Shown: positions 9,783-21,114 of the stretch, in pieces
Position numbering within the stretch: the stretch's first letter is position 1
How the letters are laid out: each line of letters begins with the position of its first letter
NCBI RefSeq assembly: GCF_018991925.1
Contig: NW_024722158.1
Location: 944,632 to 1,008,631 of the forward strand
Origin: Homarus americanus
Lineage: Eukaryota > Arthropoda > Malacostraca > Decapoda > Nephropidae
Reading direction: 5' to 3'
Length of the DNA stretch: 64,000 nucleotides
Notes under the pieces: model-generated
Databases searched by the model: none
Seen by the model: the letters and a program-made list of their open reading frames with translations, nothing else
Told to the model about the DNA's origin: nothing
Program-made: the position numbers and the translations under genes

Positions 9783-11116
9783 AGTTCATTTTTATAAATA
9801 TCTTATTGATTGCGTTTGTTAAAGAGTGGTGGTTTATTCAAATTTCTTTATTTTTAATGTGTTTTATTTTTAGGTGTTTTATAGGACATGACTTTTCTGT
9901 TTCAGGGTTGGGGTTAAGATTAGGTTCTGACCATCTAGGTTTTATTCTAGTTATGTTAAGAATATGGATTATGGCTCTAGTTATTTGTGCAAGTCAAAGA
10001 ATTAAAAAAACAAATAATTCTCCTAGGGGGTTTTTAGTTGTAAATTTACTATTGCTGTTAGCATTGCTTTTAACGTTTTCAGCAACAGATTATCTTTTGT
10101 TTTATATTAGGTTTGAAAGATCTTTAATTCCTACTTTCATTTTAATTTTAGGCTGGGGCTACCAACCTGAGCGAATTCAGGCTGGAGTTTATATGTTATT
10201 TTATACATTGTTTGCTTCTTTGCCTTTGCTTGTTTCTTTATTAAGATTTTACAGATTGGGTGGCAGTCTAACGATAGGTTTAGTTCCATGCGCCGAAAGA
10301 TCTAATTTTATTACTTTTATGTGGTATTTTTGTACAATTTTTGCTTTTGTAGTAAAACTTCCCATATATCTAGTTCATTTATGACTTCCTAAGGCTCATG
10401 TTGAAGCTCCTGTAGCTGGATCTATAATTTTGGCTGGTGTTTTATTAAAATTAGTTGGTTATGGTTTGATTCGAGTTCTCTTTTTATTTCCTGAAGTAAA
10501 TAAAATATTTTCTTTATTTTGAGTTAGTGTTAGAATTTTAGGTGGGGTAATTGTAAGATTTATATGTTTACGTCAAGTAGACATTAAGTCATTGATTGCT
10601 TACTCTTCAGTAGCCCATATAGGCTTGGTGTTGAGAGGACTAGTGGTTTTTGGTTGATGGGGTCAAACAGGAGCTGTAGTAATTATGGTAGGGCATGGGC
10701 TATGTTCTTCTGGACTTTTTTGTCTTGCTAACATAGTCTACGAGCGTTTAGGAAGTCGAAGATTATTGGTGAATAAAGGTTTATTGAATTTTATACCTAG
10801 TTTGGGATTGTGGTGATTTTTATTAAGAATTGGTAATATAGCGGTTCCTCCTACAATTAATTTATTAGGAGAAATTAGACTAATTTTAAGTGTAGTAAGG
10901 TGAAGAAAACTTAGCATGTTTGGGATTGGTTTACTGTCTTTTTTTAGAGCTGCGTACACTTTATACATATACTCGATAAGACAGCATGGGTTGTTTTTTA
11001 ATTCATTGTTTTCTTGTTGTTCGGGAAAAGTTTCTGAATACTTAGTTTTAATATAACATTGATTGCCTTTAAATGTTCTTATTGTAAAAACGGCTATAAT
11101 TTTACCAAGATTTTAG
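9776..11116 (+). pseudogene. nad4: NADH dehydrogenase subunit 4 with premature stop, NUMT copy
   Basis: A 447-codon frame starting at the ATG that overlaps nad4L. It keeps the nad4 blocks [20 protein letters not shown] and [16 protein letters not shown] under code 5. At 11054-11056 an in-frame TAA interrupts the gene, while HWLPLNVLI typical of nad4 C-termini follows in the same frame to TAG beside trnH. Total length is the normal 1341 nt, so the lesion is a substitution rather than an indel. Confidence 0.9.
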
Positions 11117-11180
11117 TTTAAATAGTTTAATAAAAACGTTGGTTTGTGGTGCCGAAATTATAAGTTATTTATTTTAAACC
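11116..11180 (+). tRNA. trnH: tRNA-His(GUG), NUMT copy
   Basis: Acceptor GTTTAAA pairs with TTTAAAC; anticodon arm TTGGT-TTGTGGT-GCCGA gives GTG. Between nad4 and nad5 as expected. Confidence 0.87.
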
Positions 11181-11192
11181 GTAATTTGATAT

Positions 11193-12996
11193 ATTACTAT
11201 ACATTTAACTAGGTTGGTATTTTTATGTAGAAGAGCTTTTAGTTGCATTTTGTTGTCTCTCATAAGTTTATATTATAACAGCGTGACAATAATTGAATGG
11301 GAAATTATAACTTTAAATTCTTCTTCAGTCGTAATGACTTTAATTTTTGATTGAATTTCTTTCATATTTTTAGGATTTGTACTTTTTATTTCCTCAATAG
11401 TGTTATTTTACAGAGGTGATTATAGAAGGAGACAAAAGATTTAATCGCTTCATATATTTAGTTCTTGCTTTTGTATTATCTATAGGCGCTTTAATTGTAA
11501 GGCCAAATATAATTAGAATCTTGTTAGGTTGGGACGGGCTAGGCTTAGTATCATACGCATTAGTTATTTTTTACCAAAATGAAAAATCTGCAAATGCAGG
11601 AATACTAACAGTTTTGTCTAATCGGGTCGGTGACGTTGCTATTCTTCTTAGAATTTCTTTGATATTTATAGCTGGGGGTTGAAATTTTATTTTGTACAGA
11701 AGATATATTAGGGATTCTAATTTGTTATTAATAAAGTGTTTAGTTGTCATAGCAGCTGTAACAAAAAGGGCACAAATCCCTTTTTCTGCTTGGCTCCCAG
11801 CTGCCATGGCAGCTCCTACTCCAGTGTCTGCACTAGTTCATTCTTCTACTCTAGTTACGGCAGGTGTTTACTTATTAATTCGTTTTAGTCCAGCTTTAAT
11901 AGGATCAGAAGCTCAATCTGTTTTATTAATTATTTCTTGTCTGACAATATTTATAGCAGGATTAGGGGCTAATTTCGAGTATGATTTAAAAAAGATTATT
12001 GCTTTATCAACATTAAGCCAACTTGGTGTTATATTAAGGATTTTAGCTCTTGGTTTTGCTGATTTAGCTTTTTTCCATTTGTTAGCTCATGCTTTGTTCA
12101 AGGCACTCTTATTTATATGTGCTGGAGTAGTTATTCATGCTGTAAAAGAATACCAAGATATCCGTTGTATAGGGAGATTAGTTTTTAGAATACCTTTAAC
12201 TAGAACCTGTATAAATTTGGCTAATTTAGCTTTATGTGGAATACCATTTTTGGCAGGATTTTATTCTAAAGATTTAATTTTAGAAGTGGCTTTTATAAGA
12301 AATATTAATTTATTGGCTTTCATTTTATATGCTTTGGCCACAGGATTAACTGTTTGTTATAGATTTCGTTTAGTTTATTATAGTTTGACGGGCCTATTTA
12401 ATTTAAGGAGGATGAGCCAAGTTAACGATAAAAGTGTTGTTATAACTAGATCAATGATAAGGTTGAGGATTGGTGGTGTTACGGGCGGAGCCTTTTTGTC
12501 TTGGGTGATCTTCCCTGAATCATATATAATTTGTTTAACTTTCACGTTTAAAGTGTTGGCTTTAGCATTAAGAGTGTTAGGGGCTTTAATTGGTTATCTT
12601 TTAAATATTATAAGTGTAAACTATAGGTTACGTAGATTAAAAAGTTACAGCAAAGTTGTGTTTATAGGGTCTATGTGCTTCATACCTTTTTTATCTACAT
12701 TTAATTTGAGTCACGTTAGGTTAAAAACTGCGGGCGCATGTATGAATGTTGGTGATTACGGATGATCCGAACATTTTGGGGGTCAAGGTTTGTATTCTAA
12801 TGTTATACATCAATCAGGGTACCTTCAAGTTTCTCAAAGTAGAAGTGTAAGGATTTATATAAAAAGGTTTTTATTCTGAGTAATTGTTGTATTTTTTATC
12901 ATAATTTACTTATATAATTTAAGATTAGAATTTTGTTTTGAAGCAGCAACGGTGGCAAATTTGCCTGTAAGTAACAATTTCATAACCAAAATCTAA
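11193..12996 (+). pseudogene. nad5: NADH dehydrogenase subunit 5, frameshifted NUMT copy
   Basis: Probable start ATT at 11193. The N-terminal part (VTMIEWEIMTLNSSSVVMTL) is in one frame until about 11421-11425, where TATAGAA reads as if two bases were lost or one gained. From there YMEGDKSFNRFM, LLGWDGLGLVSYALVIFYQN and PTPVSALVHSSTLVTAGVYL continue in a second frame to TAA at 12994. The core proton-pumping antiporter-like region is otherwise intact under code 5. The length, 1804 nt, is consistent with one frameshift. Confidence 0.9.
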
Positions 12997-13017
12997 TTTT
13001 TTTGTAATTAATCAAAA

Positions 13018-13081
13018 TTTTTAGAAGTTAGTACTTCAGTTCTACAACGAAAATGTAGCGTGTTATTTACACTATAAAAAA
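13018..13081 (+). tRNA. trnF: tRNA-Phe(GAA), NUMT copy
   Basis: Anticodon arm CTACA-ACGAAAA-TGTAG gives GAA; the A/T-only acceptor pairs TTTTTA with TATAAAAA. Follows nad5. Confidence 0.82.
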
Positions 13082-13148
13082 GAAACATAAACAGAATTCA
13101 ACCGCTTAAAATGAAGTTAGAAGCTTCTTTTTTTGGCATAAATATTTC
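13082..13148 (-). tRNA. trnS1: tRNA-Ser(UCU), NUMT copy
   Basis: Acceptor GAAATAT pairs with ATGTTTC; anticodon arm GAAG-CTTCTAA-CTTC gives TCT. It appears to lack a standard D-arm, as usual for this tRNA. It abuts trnF, leaving no room for trnE. Confidence 0.75.
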
Positions 13149-13215
13149 CTTGAAAGGGATAAAAAATCCAGTTTCATCATTAACAGTGATGGGCCTCTAT
13201 TTTGGCTTCTTTCAA
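13149..13215 (-). tRNA. trnN: tRNA-Asn(GUU), NUMT copy
   Basis: Acceptor TTGAAAG pairs perfectly with CTTTCAA. Anticodon arm CATCA-CTGTTAA-TGATG; T-arm GGAT/ATCC. Confidence 0.9.
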
Positions 13216-13281
13216 AGATTAAAGACCTGCAACAGATCAAAGCTTAGGCCGAAACTAAGTGCAATACTTCGCTTTTTAATC
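13216..13281 (-). tRNA. trnR: tRNA-Arg(UCG), NUMT copy
   Basis: Acceptor GATTAAA pairs with TTTAATC. Anticodon arm CTTAG-TTTCGGC-CTAAG; T-arm GATCT/AGGTC. Confidence 0.9.
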
Positions 13282-13282
13282 T

Positions 13283-13346
13283 TAAAGCTAGTTTATAAAA
13301 ACACCTTATGAATGCAACTCATAAATCATAAATTGAATATAGCTCT
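13283..13346 (-). tRNA. trnA: tRNA-Ala(UGC), NUMT copy
   Basis: Acceptor AGAGCTA pairs with TAGCTTT (one G-U). Anticodon arm TTATGA-GTTGCAT-TCATAA; T-arm GTTT/AAAC. Overlaps the nad3 stop by two bases. Confidence 0.88.
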
Positions 13347-13698
13347 AATAGGATCACTCTAAGGCACCTTGGTGTCATTCATAGTAAAGTCCAAAAAGCA
13401 AAATTAATAAAAATAAAACCCCAGTAAGGGCCCAAGAAAATATGTTTGTTAAATGAATAATTGAAGCAAGGGGAAGTAAAAGAGTGATTTCTACATCAAA
13501 AATCAAGAAAATAACTGCAATTAAAAAGAATCGTAAAGGAAAAGGAAGCCGTGCTGAGCCTTTAGGATCAAATCCACACTCAAATGGCGAATTTTTTTCT
13601 CGATCTGTAACAAGTTTTTTTGACAAAATCGAGGCAAGGATTATAACTACAGATCTAATTACAAAAGTTGTTGAAACTACAATAAATATAATGAAAAT
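13345..13698 (-). pseudogene. nad3: NADH dehydrogenase subunit 3, open NUMT copy
   Basis: An open frame under code 5 of 118 codons including stop, starting ATT next to trnG. It keeps SPFECGFDP (the conserved Q-site loop cysteine region) and ends YEWHQGALEWSY then TAG. Small core subunit of complex I. The 3' half exists only in this version because the second begins in mid-gene at 25000. Confidence 0.88.
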
Positions 13699-13763
13699 TA
13701 ATTTTTCTAGAAATTCTAGACTTTTTGGTTGGAAGCCAAATATACTTGTTATATTAAAAAATT
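13699..13763 (-). tRNA. trnG: tRNA-Gly(UCC), NUMT copy 1
   Basis: Acceptor AATTTTT pairs with AAAAATT. Anticodon arm TTTGG-CTTCCAA-CCAAA; T-arm CTAG/CTAG. Confidence 0.88.
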
Positions 13764-13765
13764 AA

Positions 13766-14553
13766 TTAACCTCCTCATCAATAGATAAAGATATATAAAA
13801 ATAATCATACAACATCTACAAAGTGTCAGTATCAAGCAGCTGCTTCAAAACCATAATGATGGTCTGAAGAAAAGTGACATTTATAAAGTCGGTAGAAGCA
13901 AACAGTTAAAAAGGAAGTCCCAATGATAACATGAAGCCCATGGAAACCAGTTGCTACAAAAAAAGTAGATCCATAGACAGAGTTGCAATTGTAAAAGAAG
14001 CTTCTACATATTCGAAAGCTTGAAGAGCTGAAAAATATAATCCTAAAAAAATAGTTAAAGCAAGACTTTGAATTGCTTCCGAGTGATTTGACCTTGTAAT
14101 AGCATGATGTGCTCATGTTACGGTAGCCCCAGACGACAAAAGAATAGTTGTGTTTAAAAGCGGAATTTGGAAAGGATTAAAAGGTTGGATACCAACTGGT
14201 GGCCAACATATCCCAATTTCAATTGTTGAAGAAAGTCTCCCATGAAAAAATGCCCCAAAAAAGAAAAAAAGAACAACACTTCTGACACAATAAAAAGAAT
14301 TATCCCCCAACGAAGCCCTTTTATTACAACTTGGGTGTGGAGTCCCTGGTGGGTCCCCTCACGTGTTACATCTCGTCATCATTGAATTATTGTTAAAATA
14401 GTAGCTAAAAATCTTAGCAGGAGCAAGTCTGTTAAATTGGTGGACTCATTTAACAAGCCCTGTGGTTAGTATTATGGCTCTCACTGACCCTGTTAAAGGT
14501 CAGGGTCTTATATCAACTAAGTGGTAAGCGTGGTGTCCGTGTGATGATGACAT
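13766..14553 (-). pseudogene. cox3: cytochrome c oxidase subunit III with three indels, NUMT copy 1
   Basis: Starts ATG sharing one base with the atp6 stop; ends YWWGG then TAA. Three frame changes are visible: one extra base near 14427-14430 (before the LLLLSFLATILT block), one base missing in a T-run near 14265 (after SEVLFFF), and one base missing near 13984 (before [20 protein letters not shown]). The sum (+1-1-1) explains the 788-nt length against 789. All three are present at the equivalent positions of the second version, so they precede the split of the two sequences or reflect shared reads. Confidence 0.9.
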
Positions 14554-15227
14554 TAGTTAACTTCTCTGGCATATAAAGTCCTTAGGACAGCAAATGCATA
14601 CGATTGAATTATTGCAACAGCAGATTCTAGTATTAAAAGAAGGATATGAGCTAACATTAAAAATGACACTAAAGTCAAAGACAAAGAAGGGCCCATATTG
14701 CCTAAAAGTGTCAACAAAAGATGCCCTGCAATTATGTTAGCTGTTAGTCGAACGGCTAAAGTTCCTGGTCGAATAATATTTCTTAAAGTTTCTACTAACA
14801 CTATAAATGGTATCAGAAGCCCTGGCGTCCCTTGGGGAACTATATGAGCAAGCATGTGTTGGGTATGGTTGATTCAACCAAATAAAATAAAAGTTAGTCA
14901 CAAAGGTAAAGCAAGCGTAAGAGTTATCACAAGGTGTCTTGATCTAGTAAATACATACGGGAGAAGCCCGAGAGTGTTATTAAATATAATAAATCTAAAT
15001 AAAGAAATGAATAAAATAGTTGAACCTTTAGTGGCTTGCCCTAAAATTGCTTGAAATTCATTGTGAAGAAGTTGTATAATTTTGGACCAAACTAGTGCTC
15101 AACGTGAAGGAGCCGCTCAATAAAGGTAAGGAATAAAAAGTAACCCAACAAAAGTTGATAATCAATTGATTGATAATGAAAAGATTCTTGAAGAAGGTTC
15201 AAAAATAGAAAATAGTCTTGTTATCAT
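14553..15227 (-). pseudogene. atp6: ATP synthase subunit 6, open NUMT copy 1
   Basis: A 675-nt frame, the usual length, open under code 5. It starts MMTSLFSIFEPSS, contains the [20 protein letters not shown] block with the essential arginine of subunit a, and ends LYAREVN then TAA. It overlaps atp8 by ATGATAA (7 nt) and cox3 by 1 nt, both conserved arthropod overlaps. Confidence 0.9.
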
Positions 15228-15379
15228 TTTCAGGTTTTTTGGTGTTGAGCTTTTAGTTCAATTGAAGGGGACATTTTAAGCGGGGATTTTATAAAATAGT
15301 TTAAAATAAAAAACAAAAGAAACCCAATGAGAAATATAAAAAATAGATTTAACCATAAAAGAGGTGCTATTTGAGGCAT
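15221..15379 (-). pseudogene. atp8: ATP synthase subunit 8, open NUMT copy 1
   Basis: A 53-codon frame including the stop, beginning MPQMAPLLWLNLFFMF, the hallmark MPQM start of arthropod atp8. One membrane segment then a basic tail ending KTWKW. Overlaps atp6 by 7 nt. Confidence 0.9.
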
Positions 15380-15444
15380 CAAAAAGTGTTCCAGTGGAAT
15401 TACTTGAGCTTGACAAGCTCATATTATTAATTAACTAACTTTTT
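15380..15444 (-). tRNA. trnD: tRNA-Asp(GUC), NUMT copy 1
   Basis: Acceptor AAAAAGT pairs with ACTTTTT; anticodon arm TGAGC-TTGTCAA-GCTCA. Confidence 0.9.
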
Positions 15445-15512
15445 CCACCAGAAGTAGGCACCTCTACTATGATAGGTTTAAAAGACCTATACTTGCTTTC
15501 AGTCATCGGGTG
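15445..15512 (-). tRNA. trnK: tRNA-Lys(UUU), NUMT copy 1
   Basis: Acceptor CACCCGA pairs with TCTGGTG with one mismatch; anticodon arm TAGGT-CTTTTAA-ACCTA gives TTT. Abuts trnD and cox2. Confidence 0.85.
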
Positions 15513-16200
15513 ATAGATCGGATGAGGAGGAGATTCAATTTAAAAAAGCTGAGACTGACACACTTTCTACTACAATTGGTATAACTCTATGGTTAGCCCC
15601 ACAAATTTGTGAGCATTGCCCAAAAAATAATCCTGGTCGGTTAACCATAAATCTAATTTGGTTAAGACGGCCGGGAATTGCATCTGCTTTTACTCCCAGA
15701 GCTGGAACAGTTCAAGAGTGGCTAACATCAGCAGCGGTGACTAACATTCGAACTTGTGTGTTTATAGGTAATACAGTTCGGTTGTCTACGTCTAAAAGTC
15801 GAAATCCAGATAAATCTAGTTCGTTAGATGGAGTCATATAGGAATCAAACTCTACTTGCAGAAAGTCTGAATATTCATACCTTCAATATCATTGGTGCCC
15901 AATTGTTTTAAGAGTGATTCTAGGGTTATTAACTTCATCTAGAAGATAAAGTAACCGAAGTGAAGGGAGAGCAATAAAAATAAGAATAATAGCAGGAAGG
16001 ATTGTTCAAATTACTTCAATTGTTTGGTTTTCAAGGAGGAAACGATTAACAAAAGCATTGGGAAATATAGCGGCTATCATATAACCAACAAAAGTAGTAA
16101 TTAAAATCAACACAACCATAGTATGATCATGGTAGAAAATAAGTTGCTCTATAAGGGGTGACGCGCTGTCTTGGAATCCTAGGTGACCTCATGTTGCCAT
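15513..16200 (-). pseudogene. cox2: cytochrome c oxidase subunit II, open NUMT copy 1
   Basis: A 688-nt frame ending in an incomplete T stop against trnK, the usual length. It starts [20 protein letters not shown] and keeps the HQWYWSYEYSDF block and the CuA ligand motif [10 protein letters not shown]. Open under code 5 throughout. Confidence 0.92.
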
Positions 16201-16266
16201 TACTAAAAGGAAATAATTTTCCCTAACGGGAGCTTAAATCCTGCACATCTATCTGTCATTTTAGTA
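16201..16266 (-). tRNA. trnL2: tRNA-Leu(UAA), NUMT copy 1
   Basis: Acceptor TACTAAA pairs with TTTAGTA; anticodon arm GGA-TTTAAGC-TCC gives TAA. It lies between cox1 and cox2, the pancrustacean position. Confidence 0.9.
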
Positions 16267-16752
<486 letters not shown>

Positions 16753-17925
16753 TTAACTTTTCAGTTAACGAGGCATTTCAATGAAATTATATAAGTTTAC
16801 ATTTTAGATTCGCCTTAAAAATTTATTTTTGCTCGGTTGTGTATAATTTTAGTTGAAAGACTAGGTTACGAGCTCTCTCCTTACATATATTTAAATTTAT
16901 ATATAATTAGAAAAATAGTGCAATTTTAAGAAGGTACAAAGTTTTACTTCTGTATGGGAAATCTTCTATTCAACTTTAAGACCAGAACTTTTATTTTTGA
17001 GCGAAAAATGGAGGTTTGTGTTAAATTTCTCACAAAATTGAAGTTGCGGGCGCATGGGAGCGACCCATATAGGGTCTCAGATATAAGATTAGAAAAGTTT
17101 TTCCTAAGTTTCATGAGAATCATGATTTTCCCAACGGGCTCCCTAACTATTTTTTTTCGTGGTAGGTTTATTCTACTGTTTACAGCAAAAAAAGTGTTAG
17201 GGAGCTAGTTGACATTTTTAATTAGCTCCCTAACTAATATTTTTATTGAAGATCATAATGATACAAAATTAAGAATGATTTTAGCTGCTTAGTTCGCTGG
17301 ATTTTAGCAAAAAATTTTATTTAAATATGGTAGTTTTAATAAGATTATTTATAATGAAGGTAAATTCTCATTTTTTTAAAAAAAATTGAAGTTGCGGGCG
17401 CATGGGAGCGACCCATATGCGGTTTCAAATTTTAAAATACTTATATTTTAATTAAAAAAATCATAATCAAAATTTCTGTTTTTAGTATATTGACGCGTTT
17501 TGAAGCAGACCAGCACTTTTAAAAATTTAATTTTCTGGTTTGAAATATGTAGATATGTAGATATATTACTATGGCTCAAATATTTCGTTTAAGGTTAGTA
17601 AGTTAGTGGAGAGTGCTAACTAATTCATAACTTCACTTTATTGTTAGGGAGTTAATTAGCACTTCTAACAAACTTCATAACAATTTTAAATTTTGTCGGG
17701 GTTTCTTTTAAAGCTGCATGAAATGGTGTTTTACCTTCATAATTTTTTAGCTTGATTTGGGTGTGGGACAGATTTTTTTTGGTAATAAATAACTGATATA
17801 ATTTGTTTAATTATTTATGCTTATAATCATATTTATATTGTTAATTTTAACGTTGATAACAAATTTCTTTAATTTTAGTACGTTTATTTAATCGTCAAAA
17901 ATTAAAAAAATACTATTTGCACAGT
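16753..17925. other. Mitochondrial control region, NUMT copy 1 (5' part missing)
   Basis: AT-rich non-coding sequence before rrnS. It contains a hairpin with stem GTTAGGGAGCTA/TAGCTCCCTAAC near 17196-17236 and two copies of GCGGGCGCATGGGAGCGACC at about 17046 and 17394. The short frame at 16954-17208 is a shadow. Confidence 0.8.
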
Positions 17926-18771
17926 CATGGAAGTTTGATTCTTGCTTGATACTTTTACGTTATAGCTGGTAAATACATGTAAATAATTGTGGGGAACAAA
18001 AAATAAGTAAATTTATTAAAAATAAGTTTAATTAAGAAGTAGAAATCGTGTTAAGAAAATTAAAATCACAGTATAAAATATTAAATTATGGGCGGTAGCC
18101 TGATTTGGTAGTTATAAGAAGTCTGACTAAGTTTTGTGCCAACAGTCGCGGTTACACTTTAAGATTAAGTAAAAGTAATTTAGTTAACAGTTAATTAAAA
18201 ATTTATAAGTTAGTTTAGTTTATTTTAATAAAAGGTAAAATTAGATTGTTAATTAGTAAATTAAACTAGTATATAATAAAGATGAAACTGTAGATGCCAG
18301 GGTATGAACTAGGATTAGATACCCTATTACACCTGGGAGTAAAATTTAAATGCTTGAATATTAATGGTTATACTCTTTAAAATCAAAGAATTTGGCGGTA
18401 TTTTAGTCTTGTTAGAGGAACTTGTTCTATAAACGATAAAACACGCAGAATCTTACTTATCTTGGTAAATTTTACAGTTTGTATACCGTCATTATTAAAT
18501 AATCTTGAAAAAGTTAATTATTGGGATTAAAAAAAAATTTAATATATTAGATCAAGGTACAGCTGATAGATAAGTAGAAATGAGTTACAATAATATTTAT
18601 TTATAACGGATTGAAAATAGAATTATTTTTAAAGAAGGTGGATGTAATTGTAAAAAAAGTTTAATAAGCTTTTTTGGTATAAGCTCTAAATTATGTACAT
18701 ATCGCCCGTCACTTTCATTTAAAATGAAATAAGTCGTAACATAGTAGGTGTACTGGAAAGTGTCCCTAGAA
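17926..18771 (+). rRNA. rrnS: 12S rRNA, NUMT copy 1
   Basis: The 5' end is placed near AAGTTTGATTC. It contains GGATTAGATACCC and ends with CGCCCGTCACTTTC and AAGTCGTAACA, the 3' domain of small-subunit rRNA. At the 530-loop it reads GCCAACAG where the second version has GCCAGCAG, a change at a normally invariant site, consistent with a non-functional nuclear copy. Confidence 0.9.
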
Positions 18772-18842
18772 ATAATCGAAATAAAGCTTTATAGTTTAGC
18801 ATCTCACTTACGTTGAGAAGGTTTATCGTGCAAATCGATTAT
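18772..18842 (+). tRNA. trnV: tRNA-Val(UAC), NUMT copy 1
   Basis: Acceptor ATAATCGA pairs with TCGATTAT; anticodon arm TCTCA-CTTACGT-TGAGA gives TAC. Between rrnS and rrnL. Confidence 0.82.
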
Positions 18843-20188
18843 ATTTTGAGTATTATAAATCTTTGCTATTGTTATTTAGTGTTAGAATATAAATGAGAAA
18901 AATATTTTTATATAAAAGAAGTAAGTAGAAATCTAAAATTTTGAATCGAAAACTGAGATAAAGGCTAGAGTTAAAAGTATTGTAAAAGAATAGTGAAATA
19001 AATGAAAATTTAATAATAAGAAAGCAAAAGTAAATTTTTGTACCTTGTGTATCAGGGAAAATTAAAATTTTAAAAGTAGTTTTTTGATCCCGAAAATGGA
19101 AGAGCTAAATTGATAAAAAGGTTATTGTGGCATAAATATCTTTAATATTAATTTAGTGATGAAATGTTAAACAATTCCTTTGATATCTGGTTTTTAGAGA
19201 AATGAATTTAATTCAGTTTTAATATTTAAGGAAAGTTAAATGTAAGAATAGGAGGGTTGAGCTTCTTATTCAAAATATAAAAAAGTATAGAAGAAATTTA
19301 TTTAATAGTTGAATTAGGCTTAGAAGTAGACATATGAGTAAAGTGTTTTAACTAATTTTTGAGTTAAAGTTATTTATATTCTTCTTGTAGTTGTATCTAA
19401 AAATGTTGATAATCTTTGTATTTATAGATAAAATGATTTTATTAGTAGAAAATTTTGTAAATAGTAAAATATTAAAAAATTAATAAATTTTAAATATTGA
19501 TTGGTGTGGGTTAAGGAACTCGACAAATAAAGCTTCTGCCTGTTTATCAAAAACATGTCTATATGATGGTTTATAAAGTCTAACCTGCCCACTGGGATCA
19601 AACTAAAGGGCCGCGGTATTTTAACCGTGCGAAGGTAGCATAGTCATTAGTCTCTTAATTGGAGGCTTGTATGAATGGTTGGACAAGAAGCAAACTGTCT
19701 CAAACACAAATTTGAATTTGACTTTTAAGTGAAAAGGCTTAAATATTTTAAAGGGACGATAAGACCCTATAAAGCTTAATAATTTAGTATATAATTAGAT
19801 GAGTTGAAAGTTTAATATTATTTATATACTAAATTATTTCGTTGGGGCGACGATGATATAATTTGTAACTGTTTAAATTTAAAATACAGAGGTATTTGTG
19901 TGTAATGATCCTTGTTGTTGATTAAAAATTTAAGTTACTTTAGGGATAACAGCGTTATTTATTTTGAGAGTTCATATCGATAAAAAAGTTTGCGACCTCG
20001 ATGTTGAATTATAAATTCGCCATGGCGTAGGAGTTGTGGAGGTAGGTCTGTTCGGCCTTTAAATTTTTACATGATTTCAGTTCAAACCGGCGTGAGCCAG
20101 GTTGGTTTCTATCTTTTAAGAAAACAAAAATTACTTTAGTACGAAAGGATTTAGTAATTAAAATAATTTTTAAGTGTAGATTAACTAT
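18843..20188 (+). rRNA. rrnL: 16S rRNA, NUMT copy 1
   Basis: Bounded by trnV and trnL1, about 1346 nt. It shows conserved large-subunit segments: AACTCGACAAATAA, CTGCCTGTTTATCAAAAACA, AAGACCCTATAAAGCTT, and the peptidyl transferase region with GTACGAAAGGA near the 3' end. The minus-strand frame at 20009-20212 is a shadow. Confidence 0.92.
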
Positions 20189-20254
20189 ATTACTTTGGCA
20201 GATGTGATGCATTAGACTTAGGATCTAATTAGATAGAGTTTTCTATAAGTAATA
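20189..20254 (+). tRNA. trnL1: tRNA-Leu(UAG), NUMT copy 1
   Basis: Acceptor ATTACTT pairs with AAGTAAT; anticodon arm TAGA-CTTAGGA-TCTA gives TAG. Between rrnL and nad1. Confidence 0.88.
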
Positions 20255-20292
20255 AACATTTATTAAAAAATGTTTGAATAAAACAGTTTGTG

Positions 20293-21114
20293 ATGGCTTT
20301 AGTTATATTTGTGAGTTATTTAATTTTGATTATTTGTGTTCTTGTGGGTGTTGCATTTGTTACTTTATTAGAACGTAAAATTTTAGGGTATATCCAAATT
20401 CGTAAAGGACCAAATAAAGATGGTTTTATTGGACTGCTACAACCCTTTGCGGACGCTGTGAAGTTATTTACTAAAGAGCAAACGGTACCTGTAAAATCTA
20501 ATTTTCTTCCATACTATGCTTCACCTGTTTTTAGTTTGTTTACTGCATTAATTGTATGGTTAGTAATTCCATATGAAGTTGGAATAATAAACTTAAATAT
20601 TGGAGTACTTTTTTTCTTGTTCTGTTTAAGATTAGGTGTTTATTCAACTATAAGAGCTGGTTGAGCTTCTAACTGTAAATATTCTTTGTTAGGTAGGCTC
20701 CGCGCCATTGCTCAAACTATTTCTTATGAAGTTAGTCTTGCTTTAATTTTGCTTTCTTTTATTTTTTTAGTTGGTGGTTTTAGTCTAGAACTTTTTAATT
20801 TATACCAAGAAAGTGTGTGATTTTTGTGGGTTACATTGCCGTTAGCTTTAATTTGGTTTGCTTCTTGTTTAGCTGAGACAAACCGAACTCCCTTCGATTT
20901 TGCGGAAGGCGAATCAGAATTAGTGTCTGGGTTTAACACTGAGTACAGAAGAGGTGGTTTTGCTTTAATTTTTATAGCTGAGTATGCCAGAATTTTGTTC
21001 ATAAGGGCACTATTCGCATTATTATTTTTAGGTGGGGGGCCTTCTCGCCCTTTTTTTTATGCAAAGTTGGTAGGAGTAAGATTTGCGTTTATTTGAGTTC
21101 GAGGGAGTCATGGC
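20293..21114 (+). pseudogene. nad1: nad1 5' part, truncated at the right end of the NUMT (copy 1)
   Basis: Starts [18 protein letters not shown] and keeps [20 protein letters not shown] and [20 protein letters not shown], the quinone-channel loops of ND1, with TGA read as Trp. It ends at WVRG, after which the sequence becomes nuclear (GAGTCATGGCTGCCC). The missing C-terminal 39 codons are those found at 7491-7607. Confidence 0.9.

Noticed and set aside
13140..13160. tRNA-Glu from CTTTCAA at the minus strand
   Set aside because: This is the acceptor 3' strand of trnN, pairing with TTGAAAG at 13215.
13217..13240. Second tRNA-Asn from CTGTTGC
   Set aside because: The segment is the T-arm of trnR; the real trnN has a perfect fold at 13149-13215.
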